Part shown: one piece after another, positions 30,330 to 38,741 of the stretch
Layout: each line of letters opens with the position of its first letter
Position numbering within the stretch: position 1 is the first letter of the stretch
Assembly: GCA_937893795.1 (NCBI GenBank)
Contig: CALCTH010000592.1
Span: 1-48,398 of the forward strand
DNA length: 48,398 bases
DNA from: an uncultured Myxococcales bacterium
GTDB taxonomy: Bacteria; Myxococcota_A; Polyangia; Polyangiales; Houyiibacteriaceae
Direction of reading: 5' to 3'
Program-made: the position numbers and the translations under genes
The notes under the pieces: model-generated
Told to the model about the DNA's origin: nothing
The model's database searches: none
The model's input: the letters and a program-made list of their open reading frames with translations, nothing else

Positions 30330-30345
30330 TGGCCAGGTCTTTGCG
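30330..30345 (+). promoter_or_regulatory. Candidate sigma-54 promoter of the GH17-GH128 pair
   Basis: TGGCCAGGTCTTTGCG matches TGGCACG-N4-TTGCA at TGGC, the G and all of TTGC with exact GG-to-GC spacing. The GH17 ATG is 45 bp after it, giving a leader of about 35 nt. This would make the pair activator-dependent. Only a chance match at this site would argue against it; no second copy is seen before the other blocks. Confidence 0.5.
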
Positions 30346-30389
30346 GATTTATGTCGCGAGCGTGTCTCGGTCCGGGCTACGGTTGCCGC

Positions 30390-31484
30390 ATGGGGAACCA
30401 AGGTGGCGCGGGACCGCGCCGGACGGTGGCCACGTGGGGCGTGGCCGTACTGATGGGTAGCGCCTTTGGCGCTTGCGGTGGCTCGTCGAGCGAGGCGCCA
30501 CCGGCCAACGCCGCGACCGCGTCCACGGCCGACGACGACGAGGCGACCACCCCGGCGCGTCGCCCCTTCGCGCCGATGGTGAACGGTCAGCCGGTGATCC
30601 GGGGCATCTCCTACGGGCCCTATCGCGAGGGCCAGCGGCCGGGTGGCCCCGACCCGAGCGAGGCGGAGATCCTCGAGGACCTCCGCATTCTCGCGGAGCG
30701 CTGGCAGATGCTGCGCATCTACGGCTCGCCGCCGCCGGCGGAGACGATCGTGCGCCTCGTCCGCGAGCACGAGCTTCCGCTCAAGGTGATGGTCGGCGCG
30801 TGGATCGAGCCCGAGTCGCGCGACGGCAATCCCATCCCGGCGCACGTGGCGCAGAACGCGACCCAGGTCCGCGAGGCGATTCGCATCGCCAACGCCTACC
30901 CGGACGTCGTCACGGCGGTGAACATCGGCAACGAGAGCCAGGTCTTCTGGAGCGGCCACCGCACCGCGTCGGAGGTGCTCATCGGCTACCTGCGCGAGAC
31001 GCGCGCCGCCATCCAGCAGCCCGTGACCACCGCAGACGACTACAACTTCTGGAACAAGCCCGAGAGCGCGGCCGTCGCGGCCGAGGTCGATTTCCTGCTG
31101 CTGCACGCCTACGCGATGTGGAACCGGCAACAGCTCGACGACGCCGTGGAGTGGACCGCGCGCGTGGTCGGGGACATCGCCGCCGCGCATCCCGACCTGC
31201 GTATCGTCATCGGCGAGACGGGCTGGGCCACGGTCCTCGACCCGGATGCGAGCGGTGACGAGGCGACGCAGATCGTCGGCACCGCGGGCGAGGAAGAGCA
31301 GCGCGTGTTCTACGAGGGCTTCACGGCCTGGGCCGCGCAGGCCGAGGTGCCCTATTTCTACTTCGAGGCCTTCGACGAGCCCTGGAAGGGCGGCGAGGAT
31401 CCGCGCGGCGTCGAGAAGCACTGGGGCCTCTACACGGTCGATCGGGAGCCCAAGCTCGCGATCCGCGAACCGACGACGCCCTAG
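30390..31484 (+). CDS. GH17 beta-1,3-glucan hydrolase/transglycosylase lipoprotein
   Basis: 364 residues from the ATG at 30390. Lipoprotein signal ending SAFGAC. It is a bacterial GH17: RGISYGPYREGQRPGG, EDLRILAERWQMLRIYGSPP, then acid/base E182 in VNIGNESQVFW, DFLLLHAYAMW, nucleophile E276 in RIVIGETGWATV and FYFEAFDEPWKGGEDPRG with KHWGLY. GH17 enzymes act on beta-1,3 or beta-1,3/1,6-glucan by a retaining mechanism. Probably anchored in the periplasm or on the surface. It is divergent from the symporter with a 122-bp spacer carrying promoter elements, and followed 7 bp later by the GH128 gene. Confidence 0.93.
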   Translation: MGNQGGAGPRRTVATWGVAVLMGSAFGACGGSSSEAPPANAATASTADDDEATTPARRPFAPMVNGQPVIRGISYGPYREGQRPGGPDPSEAEILEDLRILAERWQMLRIYGSPPPAETIVRLVREHELPLKVMVGAWIEPESRDGNPIPAHVAQNATQVREAIRIANAYPDVVTAVNIGNESQVFWSGHRTASEVLIGYLRETRAAIQQPVTTADDYNFWNKPESAAVAAEVDFLLLHAYAMWNRQQLDDAVEWTARVVGDIAAAHPDLRIVIGETGWATVLDPDASGDEATQIVGTAGEEEQRVFYEGFTAWAAQAEVPYFYFEAFDEPWKGGEDPRGVEKHWGLYTVDREPKLAIREPTTP

Positions 31485-31491
31485 GGCCTCC

Positions 31492-32736
31492 ATGCGCCTC
31501 GTCCCTCTCGTGCTCGCGCTGGGCTGCGCTTCGGCGGCGCAGACGGCGCCGGAGCGTCGGCCCGTGGGCGCCGCGGAGAGTCCGCGGAGCGCCGATGCCC
31601 TGCGCTCCAAGCGCGGCGTCGCGTACCACTTCTGCGGCCTCGCTGGCGCGCGCGGGGAGTCGGATCTGCGCCTCATGCAGGAGGGTCTCGGCTGGACCTA
31701 CAACTGGGCCGAACGTCCTCATGCCTGCGGCGACGGGCCGAGCGTCGAAGACGCCCTCGCGCGGGCGGGGGTCGAGTTCGTCCCCATGGTGTGGGGCCTC
31801 GTGGACGAGGGGCGCCACTGCGCGAGCGGGGGGCCCTGCTTCCGCGTGGACAATCCCGGCGGCCCCGAGGCCTGCGACGAGGCCTGCGGCGACATCTTCG
31901 CCGAAGGCGAGATGGGCGGCCCCGGTGACGCCTGCTGGGAGTGCTTCCACCAGCCGATCTCGCGGGACGACTTCGCCGCGCGTGTCCCGGAGGGCGCGCG
32001 GTGGCTCCTCGGCTTCAACGAGCCCAACTTCCAGGGCCAGAGCGCATTGACCCCCGACGTCGCCGCTCGCGCCTGGGTGCACCTGGAGCACGTCGCCGAG
32101 GCGCGCGGTCTGGGCATCGTGGGCCCGGCGACGAACTTCTGCGCCACCGGCCCCGACGCGCCGCCGCCCGCTCGCTGCATCGCGCCGCGGGAGGGCGTGG
32201 AGATGGTCCACCTGGCCTGGCTCGAGGCCTTCTATGACGCCTGCAGCGCGGACGGCGTGGCCGGCCGCGATTGCCGCATCGACCATCAGGCCACGCACGC
32301 CTACGACTGCCACGCCATCGCCTGGTCCGTCGACCTCTTCGCGCGGAAGGCCGGCCGCAGCCCGCCGACCGAGGCCCACTGCGCGAGCGGTGTGCGAGAC
32401 GCTGATGAGACCGGCGTCGATTGCGGGGGGAACGCCTGCCCGGCCTGCTCGGCGTGGGCCCGCTCGCTCTTCGAGCGGCCCGTGTGGCTCACGGAGTTCG
32501 CCCATGCGCCCTGGGGCGGCTGCGAGGACGTGCCCCCCGAGGAGATGCGCTCCCTGGCGCTCGACTTCGCCCGCCGCGAGCTTCCACGCCTGGACGTCCA
32601 CCCCCGGCTCTTTCGCTACGCCTGGTTCATGCCCCGGGTGACCGGGGTGCTCGACCACGACGACCTGCTCGCCGACGACCCCGCCGGCGGCCGAACGCCG
32701 CTGGGCGAGCTCTATCTCGGCGGCGCCTCGCGCTGA
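31492..32736 (+). CDS. GH128-like beta-1,3-glucanase with a Cys-rich insertion
   Basis: 414 residues from the ATG at 31492. Signal with Cys (ALGC) that may be lipidated. The family blocks are KRGVAYHFCG, LGWTYNWAE, GVEFVPMVWGL, acid/base E177 in LLGFNEPNFQGQSALTPDVA, GPATNF, the 'HATHAYDC' strand and nucleophile E335 in PVWLTEFAHAPW. GH128 members are endo-acting beta-1,3-glucanases. Between the last two strands lies a Cys-rich segment (CASGVRDADETGVDCGGNAC), similar to small myxobacterial Cys motifs and unusual inside this barrel. Seven other Cys suggest disulphides in an exported enzyme. Second gene of the GH17 operon; its end overlaps the convergent kinase gene by 25 bp. Confidence 0.88.
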   Translation: MRLVPLVLALGCASAAQTAPERRPVGAAESPRSADALRSKRGVAYHFCGLAGARGESDLRLMQEGLGWTYNWAERPHACGDGPSVEDALARAGVEFVPMVWGLVDEGRHCASGGPCFRVDNPGGPEACDEACGDIFAEGEMGGPGDACWECFHQPISRDDFAARVPEGARWLLGFNEPNFQGQSALTPDVAARAWVHLEHVAEARGLGIVGPATNFCATGPDAPPPARCIAPREGVEMVHLAWLEAFYDACSADGVAGRDCRIDHQATHAYDCHAIAWSVDLFARKAGRSPPTEAHCASGVRDADETGVDCGGNACPACSAWARSLFERPVWLTEFAHAPWGGCEDVPPEEMRSLALDFARRELPRLDVHPRLFRYAWFMPRVTGVLDHDDLLADDPAGGRTPLGELYLGGASR

Positions 32737-34877
32737 GTCGGCCGCGGTACGAGGGCGTCGAGGGCCGCGAGGTCGGCAGCGGGTGTCGCCTGCGCTCCGC
32801 TTCCCGGACGTGGCGGCAGCATGAGCACCGCCCGCCCGCGGCTGATGCGGACGCGGCCGGGGCTCACGTGGCCGTGCACCAGGCCGGCGCCGTGGAGGTG
32901 GCCGAGCGCCTCGTGGAGCTGAGCGCGTACCTGGGCACGCCGCGCGGGCTCCAGGGCGAGCTGGCCCAGGCGCTCGCCGAGGGGCTCCTCGAGGATGGCC
33001 CGCCCGTGCTCCGCATCGACGTCGAGCACGGCCTGAAGGAAGGGGTGGTCGGCCGTCGCCCAGGCCTTGAACCACGACGCGAGCGCTTCGTCGCAGGGCA
33101 CGATCCGGACGTTGCGGCCGAGCGCGCCATCCAGGGCCAGCACGCCGCCTCCCTCTCGCTCTTCGATCACCGTGTAGCGGTCGGCGTCTTTCACCTCGGC
33201 CCGGGCCTCCGGCGCTAGCGCCGGGAGGCTCACGGTGCCCGGACGGCGCTCCATCTCGGCCAGCGTGGCGAAGGCATCAACCTCCGGGTCCCGCCAGTCG
33301 AGGGCCTCGAAGGCTGCCCGGACGGTCTCCGCGCTCTCGGGTCGCGCCTGCTGCTCTTTCGCGAGCAGCCTCTGCACGAGCGCGTCGAAGCGCCGGTCGG
33401 CACCCCGCTCGCTCGGGACCGGGACGGGGCTCTCGAGGTGCTGCGCCACGAAGTCCGGGCCGCGGTAGGGCAGCTCACCCGCGACGAGGCGAAAGAGGAT
33501 GACCCCGAAGGCGTAGAGGTCCGTGGCCGCGGTGGGTTTGGTCGAGCCCGTGATCTGCTCGGGCGCCATGTAGGCCAGGGTGCCCATGAGCGCGCCCGTC
33601 AACGTGGCGCCGAGGTCCTGGAGGTGGGCGACGCCGAAGTCGCCGAGCTTCACGTCGCCGCCGGCGCTGAAGAAGACGTTGGCGGGCTTGAGGTCCCGGT
33701 GGACCACGCCGCGCCGGTGCACGGCCTCGAGGCCGCGGAGGATGCTCGCGCCCACGTGGCGAATCACCGCGTAGGGCAGCCGCGCGGTGCGGCCCTCGCC
33801 GGACCCCTCCTCCTGATCGCGCTCCGCAGCCGCCTGCAGCCGGTCCTCGAGGGTTCCGCCGGCGAGGTGCTCCATGACGAGGAAGGGGCCGTCGGGGTTG
33901 AACTCGAAGACGCGCACCACGTTCGGGTGCTCGAGGCCCGCCGCCACGCGTGCCTCCTTCGCGAAGCGCAGGTAGGCGTCTCGGCCCTGGCTGCCCGTGC
34001 CCACGTTCAGCACCTTCACGGCGACCTTGCGCTCGTAGAACCCGTCGTGGGCCAGGAGCACGCGGCCCGTGCCTCCGGCGCCGAGCGAGTGGAGCACGCG
34101 ATAGCGTCCCGCGAGGAGCTGGGTCGCCTCGTCACCGCGCGCCAGACCCGCGAGGCCGGCCTCGTCGCCGAAGGTCGCCTCGAGGAAGGCGGGAACGCTC
34201 GCCGGAAGCTCCCCGTGCTCCCGCCGTAGCCGCGCCAGGCAGGCGCCTGCGGCGTCGTGCATCTGCAGCGCCGTGAAGCAAGCCACCTGGAGCGCCAGCG
34301 CCGCGTCACGCCGCTCCGGGTCCTCCTCGGCCCGCTGGAGCGCCCGCGCCGCGTGGTCCCAGCGCCCGAAGTGGGCGAGGATCCGCCCGAGGCGAAGCGC
34401 GGCCTCACCGTCCGTGCCGTCCTCCTTGAGTCGTCGCTCGTAGAGCATGCCGGCGCGCCGGTACTCGCCGGCGCTTTCGTAGCAGCGCGCCGCCTCGAAG
34501 AGCTCGCCGGCCCGCGTGAAGGCCTCGGCGGCCTCGAGCACCTCTCCCGCGGCTTCGCGTAGTCGCGCCGCATCGATCACGCGTCCCTTCGCGTCGGCGA
34601 GCTCGGCGGCGAGCTGCGCCTCCTCGGGGTGATCCGGAAGCATGGCGAGGAGCCGCCCGAGCGCCTCCCGATCGTCCGCCGCGAGCGCGTGGCCGTAGGC
34701 CATCGCGAGAGCGCCGGCGTCCTCCGCGAGCGCGATGGCCTTCTCCCACTCCCAGACGTCGGCGTAGAGCTGGGAGGCCCCGCGGAGGTCGCCCGCGCCC
34801 TCCCGAAGCGTGGCGGCTTCGGCGTAGCGTCCCGCCTTCCGGAGGGCGCTGACCCGAGCCTCGAGCGCGTCGTCCAC
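32712..34877 (-). CDS. TPR-containing Ser/Thr kinase with C-terminal pseudokinase
   Basis: 721 residues. N-terminal helical repeats (about 1-225, TPR-like: RKAGRYAEAATLREGAGDL, AGEYRRAGMLYERRLKEDG). The kinase domain (about 257-525) has YRVLHSLGAGGTGRVLLAHD (P-loop), VAVKVL with the catalytic Lys, HRDLKPANVFF with catalytic D395, DFGVAHL and APEQI. A second, degenerate kinase follows (about 565-721), where HGHVSPGRVRI replaces the HRD motif and no DFG or P-loop remains. There is no transmembrane segment, so it is probably cytoplasmic. The target is unknown; it sits next to the glucan locus but on its own strand. Confidence 0.9.
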   Translation of the reverse strand: MDDALEARVSALRKAGRYAEAATLREGAGDLRGASQLYADVWEWEKAIALAEDAGALAMAYGHALAADDREALGRLLAMLPDHPEEAQLAAELADAKGRVIDAARLREAAGEVLEAAEAFTRAGELFEAARCYESAGEYRRAGMLYERRLKEDGTDGEAALRLGRILAHFGRWDHAARALQRAEEDPERRDAALALQVACFTALQMHDAAGACLARLRREHGELPASVPAFLEATFGDEAGLAGLARGDEATQLLAGRYRVLHSLGAGGTGRVLLAHDGFYERKVAVKVLNVGTGSQGRDAYLRFAKEARVAAGLEHPNVVRVFEFNPDGPFLVMEHLAGGTLEDRLQAAAERDQEEGSGEGRTARLPYAVIRHVGASILRGLEAVHRRGVVHRDLKPANVFFSAGGDVKLGDFGVAHLQDLGATLTGALMGTLAYMAPEQITGSTKPTAATDLYAFGVILFRLVAGELPYRGPDFVAQHLESPVPVPSERGADRRFDALVQRLLAKEQQARPESAETVRAAFEALDWRDPEVDAFATLAEMERRPGTVSLPALAPEARAEVKDADRYTVIEEREGGGVLALDGALGRNVRIVPCDEALASWFKAWATADHPFLQAVLDVDAEHGRAILEEPLGERLGQLALEPARRAQVRAQLHEALGHLHGAGLVHGHVSPGRVRISRGRAVLMLPPRPGSGAQATPAADLAALDALVPRPTQREAPPR

Positions 34878-34959
34878 ACGGGCACGCTATCGCGGGGAGG
34901 GCGGCGCTGCACCGGCCTCTTGTTGGCCTTGGTGAGGGGGCCTGTGGCATCACCGACCC

Positions 34960-35724
34960 GTGAGCGACACGTCCGAGCCGAAGCCGCCCGCCGAGGCCGA
35001 AGCCGAGGCCGCGCGCGCGCACGCCTCGGGCGATTGGGAGGCCATGCGTCGCGGGGTGGCCGAGCGCCTCGGGCACGACTTTGCGCAGCCCGAGCTCCTT
35101 CGTGACGCACTGACGCATCGTTCCTTCCGCAACGAGCGGCCCAACGAGGCTCCGGCCGATAACGAGCGGCTGGAGTTCCTCGGGGACGCCGTGCTCGGAG
35201 CTGGCGTCGCCTACCTGCTCCACCAGGCGTTCCCCGAGGCGCGGGAAGGGGAGCTGACGCGCCGCCGGGCCGAGCTCGTCAGCGAAGGCGGCCTCCTGAC
35301 CGCGGCCGAAGACCTGGCCCTCGGGGCCGCGCTCCGCCTCGGGAAGGGGGAGGCGCGCTCCGGTGGGCGCCAGAAGCCCCGGCTCCTCGCGAGCGCCGTC
35401 GAGGCCTGTCTGGGCGCCGTGTACCTCGACGGGGGCCCGGACGCGGCCCTCGAGGCCGTGCGCCGGCTCTTCGGCGAGCGCGTGCACACGGCCTCGGCCC
35501 GGCGCGACGCCAAGAGCCGGCGCCAGGAGATCGTGCAGGGGCGGCAGAGGACGACGCCCCGCTACGTGCACCTGGCGGCGCGTGGCCCGGATCACGCGCG
35601 GATCTTCGAGGCGGCCGTCGAGGTCGACGGCGAGGAGATCGCGCGCGGCGAAGGACGCAGCAAGGCCGACGCCGAGCGTGCCGCCGCCATCGCGGCCCTC
35701 GAGCATCTGAGCGGCGAAGGCTAG
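34960..35724 (+). CDS. rnc: Ribonuclease III
   Basis: 254 residues, GTG start. Cuts double-stranded RNA in rRNA and mRNA processing. RNase III domain (about 30-175): LTHRSFRNERP, the signature NERLEFLGDAVLGAGVAYLL with catalytic E/D residues, ELTRRRAELVSEGGL, and ASAVEACLGAVYLDGG with the second acidic pair. The double-stranded RNA-binding domain (about 180-254) ends GRSKADAERAAAIAALEHL. A non-conserved Glu/Ala-rich leader of about 30 residues precedes. It is divergent from the kinase (about 80-bp spacer) and overlaps the sensor kinase gene by 4 bp at its 3' end. Confidence 0.96.
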   Translation: MSDTSEPKPPAEAEAEAARAHASGDWEAMRRGVAERLGHDFAQPELLRDALTHRSFRNERPNEAPADNERLEFLGDAVLGAGVAYLLHQAFPEAREGELTRRRAELVSEGGLLTAAEDLALGAALRLGKGEARSGGRQKPRLLASAVEACLGAVYLDGGPDAALEAVRRLFGERVHTASARRDAKSRRQEIVQGRQRTTPRYVHLAARGPDHARIFEAAVEVDGEEIARGEGRSKADAERAAAIAALEHLSGEG

Positions 35725-37133
35725 CCAGGGCCCTCGACGAGCGGGCCCGTGAGCCGCGCGCGCAGGCCGCCTTCCGCGGGCCGATCGAAGCGCAGCGCGA
35801 AGCCGTGGCGCTCGGCGACGTCGTTCGTGATGGCGAGGCCCAGGCCGAGGCCGCTCGGATGACGCGACCGGGCCTCGTCGGAGCGAAAGCGCCGCTGGGC
35901 CATGCGCGCGAGCGCGTCGTCGTCGACACCGGGGCCGTCGTCGACCACGGTGAGCGTGAAGGCGCCGTCCTCGGTCTCGAGCAGCACCGCCACGTGGCCA
36001 CCGGCCTCGTTGTAGCGAACGGCGTTGTGCACGAGGTTCGAAACGGCCTGCTCGAGAAGCGTCAGGTCCCCGCGCACCGTGCCGGCCGCGCTCGGCGCCG
36101 CGTGGGTCAGCTCCACGTCCCTTTGGGCGGCGATGGGGGCGTGGCGCGCGGCCACCCGTTCGATGAGCGGCCCGAGCTCGACCGGCCGACGCTCGGTCTC
36201 CGGCAGTCCTGCGTCCAAGCGCGCCGCGGCGCTCAAGTTGCGCACGAGGGAGGCCAGGTAGTGGGACTCCTCGAGGGCCAGCTCGACGGTGCGCGCGTCG
36301 CCGGCTTGCGCCCCGAGGCGCGCTCGGAGGGCGACGAGGTGCCCCTGGAGCACGGTGAGGGGCAACATCACGTCGTGCGTGGTGTTGGCGATGTACGCCG
36401 TGAGCGCGGCGTCCCGCTGCTCGAGCTCCTCCATTCGCGCCGCGAGGGCCGCCCGGTCCTCGGCGAAGGCCCGGCTGAGCTCGCCGATCTCGTCCCGCCG
36501 CGCGTCCGGCACGAGCGGCGCCTCGCCCCGACGCGCCGCGCGCACGTCGGCCGTGAGACGCCGGAGGCGCCGCACGATGGGTCCCGCGGCGAAGAAGGCG
36601 ATGGCGATGACCACGAGCGTGACCGCGAGCGTCGGCACGAGCGCCGGAAGGAGCCCGGAGCGGGGCGCGCGCGCCTCCACGAGCACCACGGCGCAGGGGC
36701 CGTCGTCGGCGGTGCGGAAGGCGAGGAGGCGCTGCCGGCCCTCCGGGCGGTCGACCAGCATGGAGGCTTCCTCCCCTGCGCCGAGCCGCTCCCGGAGCTC
36801 CTCCGGGAAGGGCGGCGCCTCCGGGTTGGCGCTGACCAGGTCCGCTCCATAGGCGAAGAAGCGCTCGACCCCCGGCCGGTCGACACGGCGTGGTGGCCGG
36901 CGGCGGGCGCGGCGCCGGATGCGTCCACCGGGCCCGGGCCAGAGCTCCGGGAAGGCCTCGCAGCGCTCGAGGCGCCCCTCGCTCAAGCGGCCACGGACCC
37001 CCTCGGCGAGGCCCTCGGCGAGCACGCGCTCGCGGAGCGCCGTCTGCGCCATGCTGAAGAACACGGCGAAGGGCACCACGAGGAGCACGCGGGTCCACGC
37101 GAAGCGGGCCCGGATGCCGCGCGAGGCTCTCAT
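35721..37133 (-). CDS. Sensor histidine kinase
   Basis: 470 residues from the ATG that overlaps the regulator stop (ATGA). Two membrane helices (about 12-35 and 165-190) bracket a periplasmic sensor domain that includes an Arg-rich stretch (RIRRRARRRPPRRVDRPG). A HAMP region leads to the dimerisation helix, where phospho-acceptor H253 lies in ANTTHDVMLPLTVLQGHL; this H-box is atypical, normally HELRTP. The ATPase lobe has NLVHNAVRYNEAGG (N-box), VDDGPGV (G1) and SGLGLGLAI (G2). It pairs with the response regulator encoded upstream. The signal is unknown. Confidence 0.92.
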   Translation of the reverse strand: MRASRGIRARFAWTRVLLVVPFAVFFSMAQTALRERVLAEGLAEGVRGRLSEGRLERCEAFPELWPGPGGRIRRRARRRPPRRVDRPGVERFFAYGADLVSANPEAPPFPEELRERLGAGEEASMLVDRPEGRQRLLAFRTADDGPCAVVLVEARAPRSGLLPALVPTLAVTLVVIAIAFFAAGPIVRRLRRLTADVRAARRGEAPLVPDARRDEIGELSRAFAEDRAALAARMEELEQRDAALTAYIANTTHDVMLPLTVLQGHLVALRARLGAQAGDARTVELALEESHYLASLVRNLSAAARLDAGLPETERRPVELGPLIERVAARHAPIAAQRDVELTHAAPSAAGTVRGDLTLLEQAVSNLVHNAVRYNEAGGHVAVLLETEDGAFTLTVVDDGPGVDDDALARMAQRRFRSDEARSRHPSGLGLGLAITNDVAERHGFALRFDRPAEGGLRARLTGPLVEGPG

Positions 37134-37819
37134 GGCGTCGGGGTCGTTTCGTCCAGCCGGTAGCCGATACCCCATACCGTCGCGACCTGCTTGCCGGCGC
37201 GGCCGAGCTTCTTGCGGAGCCGCGAGACGTGCACGTCGAGGGTCCGTTCGCCGCCCATGCGCTCGGGGTCGAGGGCCGCCTCGACGAGCGCGGCGCGGGT
37301 CATGGCCGAGCCGGGCCGCTTGGCGAGCGTGAGCAGGAGATCGAGCTCCACCTTGGTCAGCTCCGGAGTGACCTCGCCGTCGACGAGCACCTGGCGTTTG
37401 ACCGGGTCGATGGTGATTGCGTCGAGGGCGATGGGGTCGCCCTCGCGCCGGATGTCCGGGCGCCGGAGCCGCGCGCTCACCCGTGCGCGAAGCTCCTGCG
37501 GCCAGAAGGGCTTGGTCAGGTAATCGTCCGCGCCGAGCTCGAGGGCCCGCACCTTGTCGGCCGTGTCCTGGCGGGCGCTAAGGATCATCACGGGCACGTC
37601 GCTCGCGCGCCGGTAGCGCTTGAGCAGGTCGAGCCCGTAGGTGCCGGGCAGCATCAGGTCGAGGATGAGCAGCCGAAACGCGGCCGGGTCCTCCCGCGCC
37701 GCGGCGTCGCCGTCCTTTCGCCAGCTCACGGCGTAGCCGGCGTCCTCGAGCTGCTCGACGATCTGCGCGCCGAGGGCCTCGTCGTCTTCCACCAGCAGGA
37801 TCGCGTCGCGTTCGCTCAT
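37130..37819 (-). CDS. OmpR/PhoB-type response regulator
   Basis: 229 residues. Receiver domain with acidic pocket LVEDD near the N-terminus, phospho-acceptor D54 in LLILDLMLPG and K103 in DDYLTKPFW. C-terminal winged helix (about 125-229): LTKVELDLLLTLAKRPG, MGGERTLDVHVSRLRKKLG recognition helix and VWGIGYRL. First gene of the pair; its stop overlaps the sensor kinase start by four bases (ATGA), giving strict stoichiometry. The regulon is unknown. It lies 73 bp after the GST-like gene on the same strand. Confidence 0.96.
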   Translation of the reverse strand: MSERDAILLVEDDEALGAQIVEQLEDAGYAVSWRKDGDAAAREDPAAFRLLILDLMLPGTYGLDLLKRYRRASDVPVMILSARQDTADKVRALELGADDYLTKPFWPQELRARVSARLRRPDIRREGDPIALDAITIDPVKRQVLVDGEVTPELTKVELDLLLTLAKRPGSAMTRAALVEAALDPERMGGERTLDVHVSRLRKKLGRAGKQVATVWGIGYRLDETTPTP

Positions 37820-37892
37820 CGCACCGTTCTCGACGCCGAAGACCTTACGACGGGCTGAAGCCCCGGTGGGCTTTCCGGCGAAGCCGGCGCGA

Positions 37893-38684
37893 TCATGACG
37901 CCGACGCGCTGCCGATGGGCGGGCGATGATCGCGGAAGACGCGGAGCGTGAAGGCTCCGGCGGGATGCGCGCGCATCTCTTCGATGACGCCCTGGGCCTC
38001 GGCCGAGAGCTCCTCTGGGGCGGGCAGGTCGGCGCCGTACTCCGGTGGGATCACGGCGGGCGCCATCATGGAGGCGAAGCCGAGGTCGGCCACGCTGAAG
38101 CGGTCGCCGCAGAGGTAGGGGCGCCCGTCCGCGAGGCGTTCGGCCACCTCGTCCGCGACCTGCCGGACGCGCCCGAGCGACTTCTGGTAGCCCGCCTCGT
38201 CGATGCTCAGCGCCCGCGTCAGCATGCGCTTGCCCGCGGGATAGAAGGCGCGAAAGACGAGGGCCTGGGCGCGCGAGACGTTCGCGTCGGCGAGCTCGAA
38301 GAGGAGCGCCGGCCGTGCGAAGGCGAACCAGTAGACGATGCGCCGCGTGTGCGGACCGAGCTTCGCCGCGTAGCGGCGGTCGAGGTCCTCCGCGCCCTTC
38401 GGCGCGAAGAGCGTGCCGTCGCCGTGGGTCTGGTCCACGTAGCGGACGATCTCGCGGCTGTCCGAGACGCGCAGGCCGTCGGGGCCGCAGAGGAACGGCG
38501 TCGAGTAGCGCGAGGAGGCGACGTCGGCGCTCCCGGCGTCCGAGCCTCGGAGCTTCCACGCCACGTGGGGGAAGTGAAGCACGGGCATGAAGCCGGCTTC
38601 CCGGTAGCTCACGCCGGCCCGGTCGAGGGCCCAGCGCGCCTTCTCGCAGTAGTGCGAAAAGCAGATGGTGACGAGCTCGTACAC
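37893..38684 (-). CDS. Glutathione S-transferase-like protein
   Basis: 263 residues from the GTG at 38684, which has a strong GGGGAGGAGG site upstream; longer readings extend through another gene. N-terminal thioredoxin-like domain: ICFSHYCEKARWALDRAGV (the GST 'S..c.karwaL' helix) and the SDSREIVRYVDQTHGD cis-Pro/Ser-loop region. The C-terminal all-helical domain carries GDRFSVADLGFASMMAPAVI (typical 'g...s.aDl...s...p'). Likely conjugates or reduces electrophiles; the substrate is unknown. No nearby partner. Confidence 0.88.
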   Translation of the reverse strand: MYELVTICFSHYCEKARWALDRAGVSYREAGFMPVLHFPHVAWKLRGSDAGSADVASSRYSTPFLCGPDGLRVSDSREIVRYVDQTHGDGTLFAPKGAEDLDRRYAAKLGPHTRRIVYWFAFARPALLFELADANVSRAQALVFRAFYPAGKRMLTRALSIDEAGYQKSLGRVRQVADEVAERLADGRPYLCGDRFSVADLGFASMMAPAVIPPEYGADLPAPEELSAEAQGVIEEMRAHPAGAFTLRVFRDHRPPIGSASAS

Positions 38685-38741
38685 GGGTGTCCTCCTCCCC
38701 GCGCTGGAATGCCTCGCGCCTCGGCATGCGTCCAGAGGTCG

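Noticed and set aside
14768-32736. A SusC/SusD-type polysaccharide utilisation locus.
   Set aside because: No TonB-dependent receptor plug domain, TonB box or SusD-like helical lipoprotein is visible in any frame; the barrel protein lacks a plug and carries a hydrolase instead.
37820-37892. A terminator between the GST-like gene and the response regulator on the minus strand.
   Set aside because: Two short stems (CCGGC/GCCGG and AAGCCC/GGGCTT) are too short and lack a T-run.
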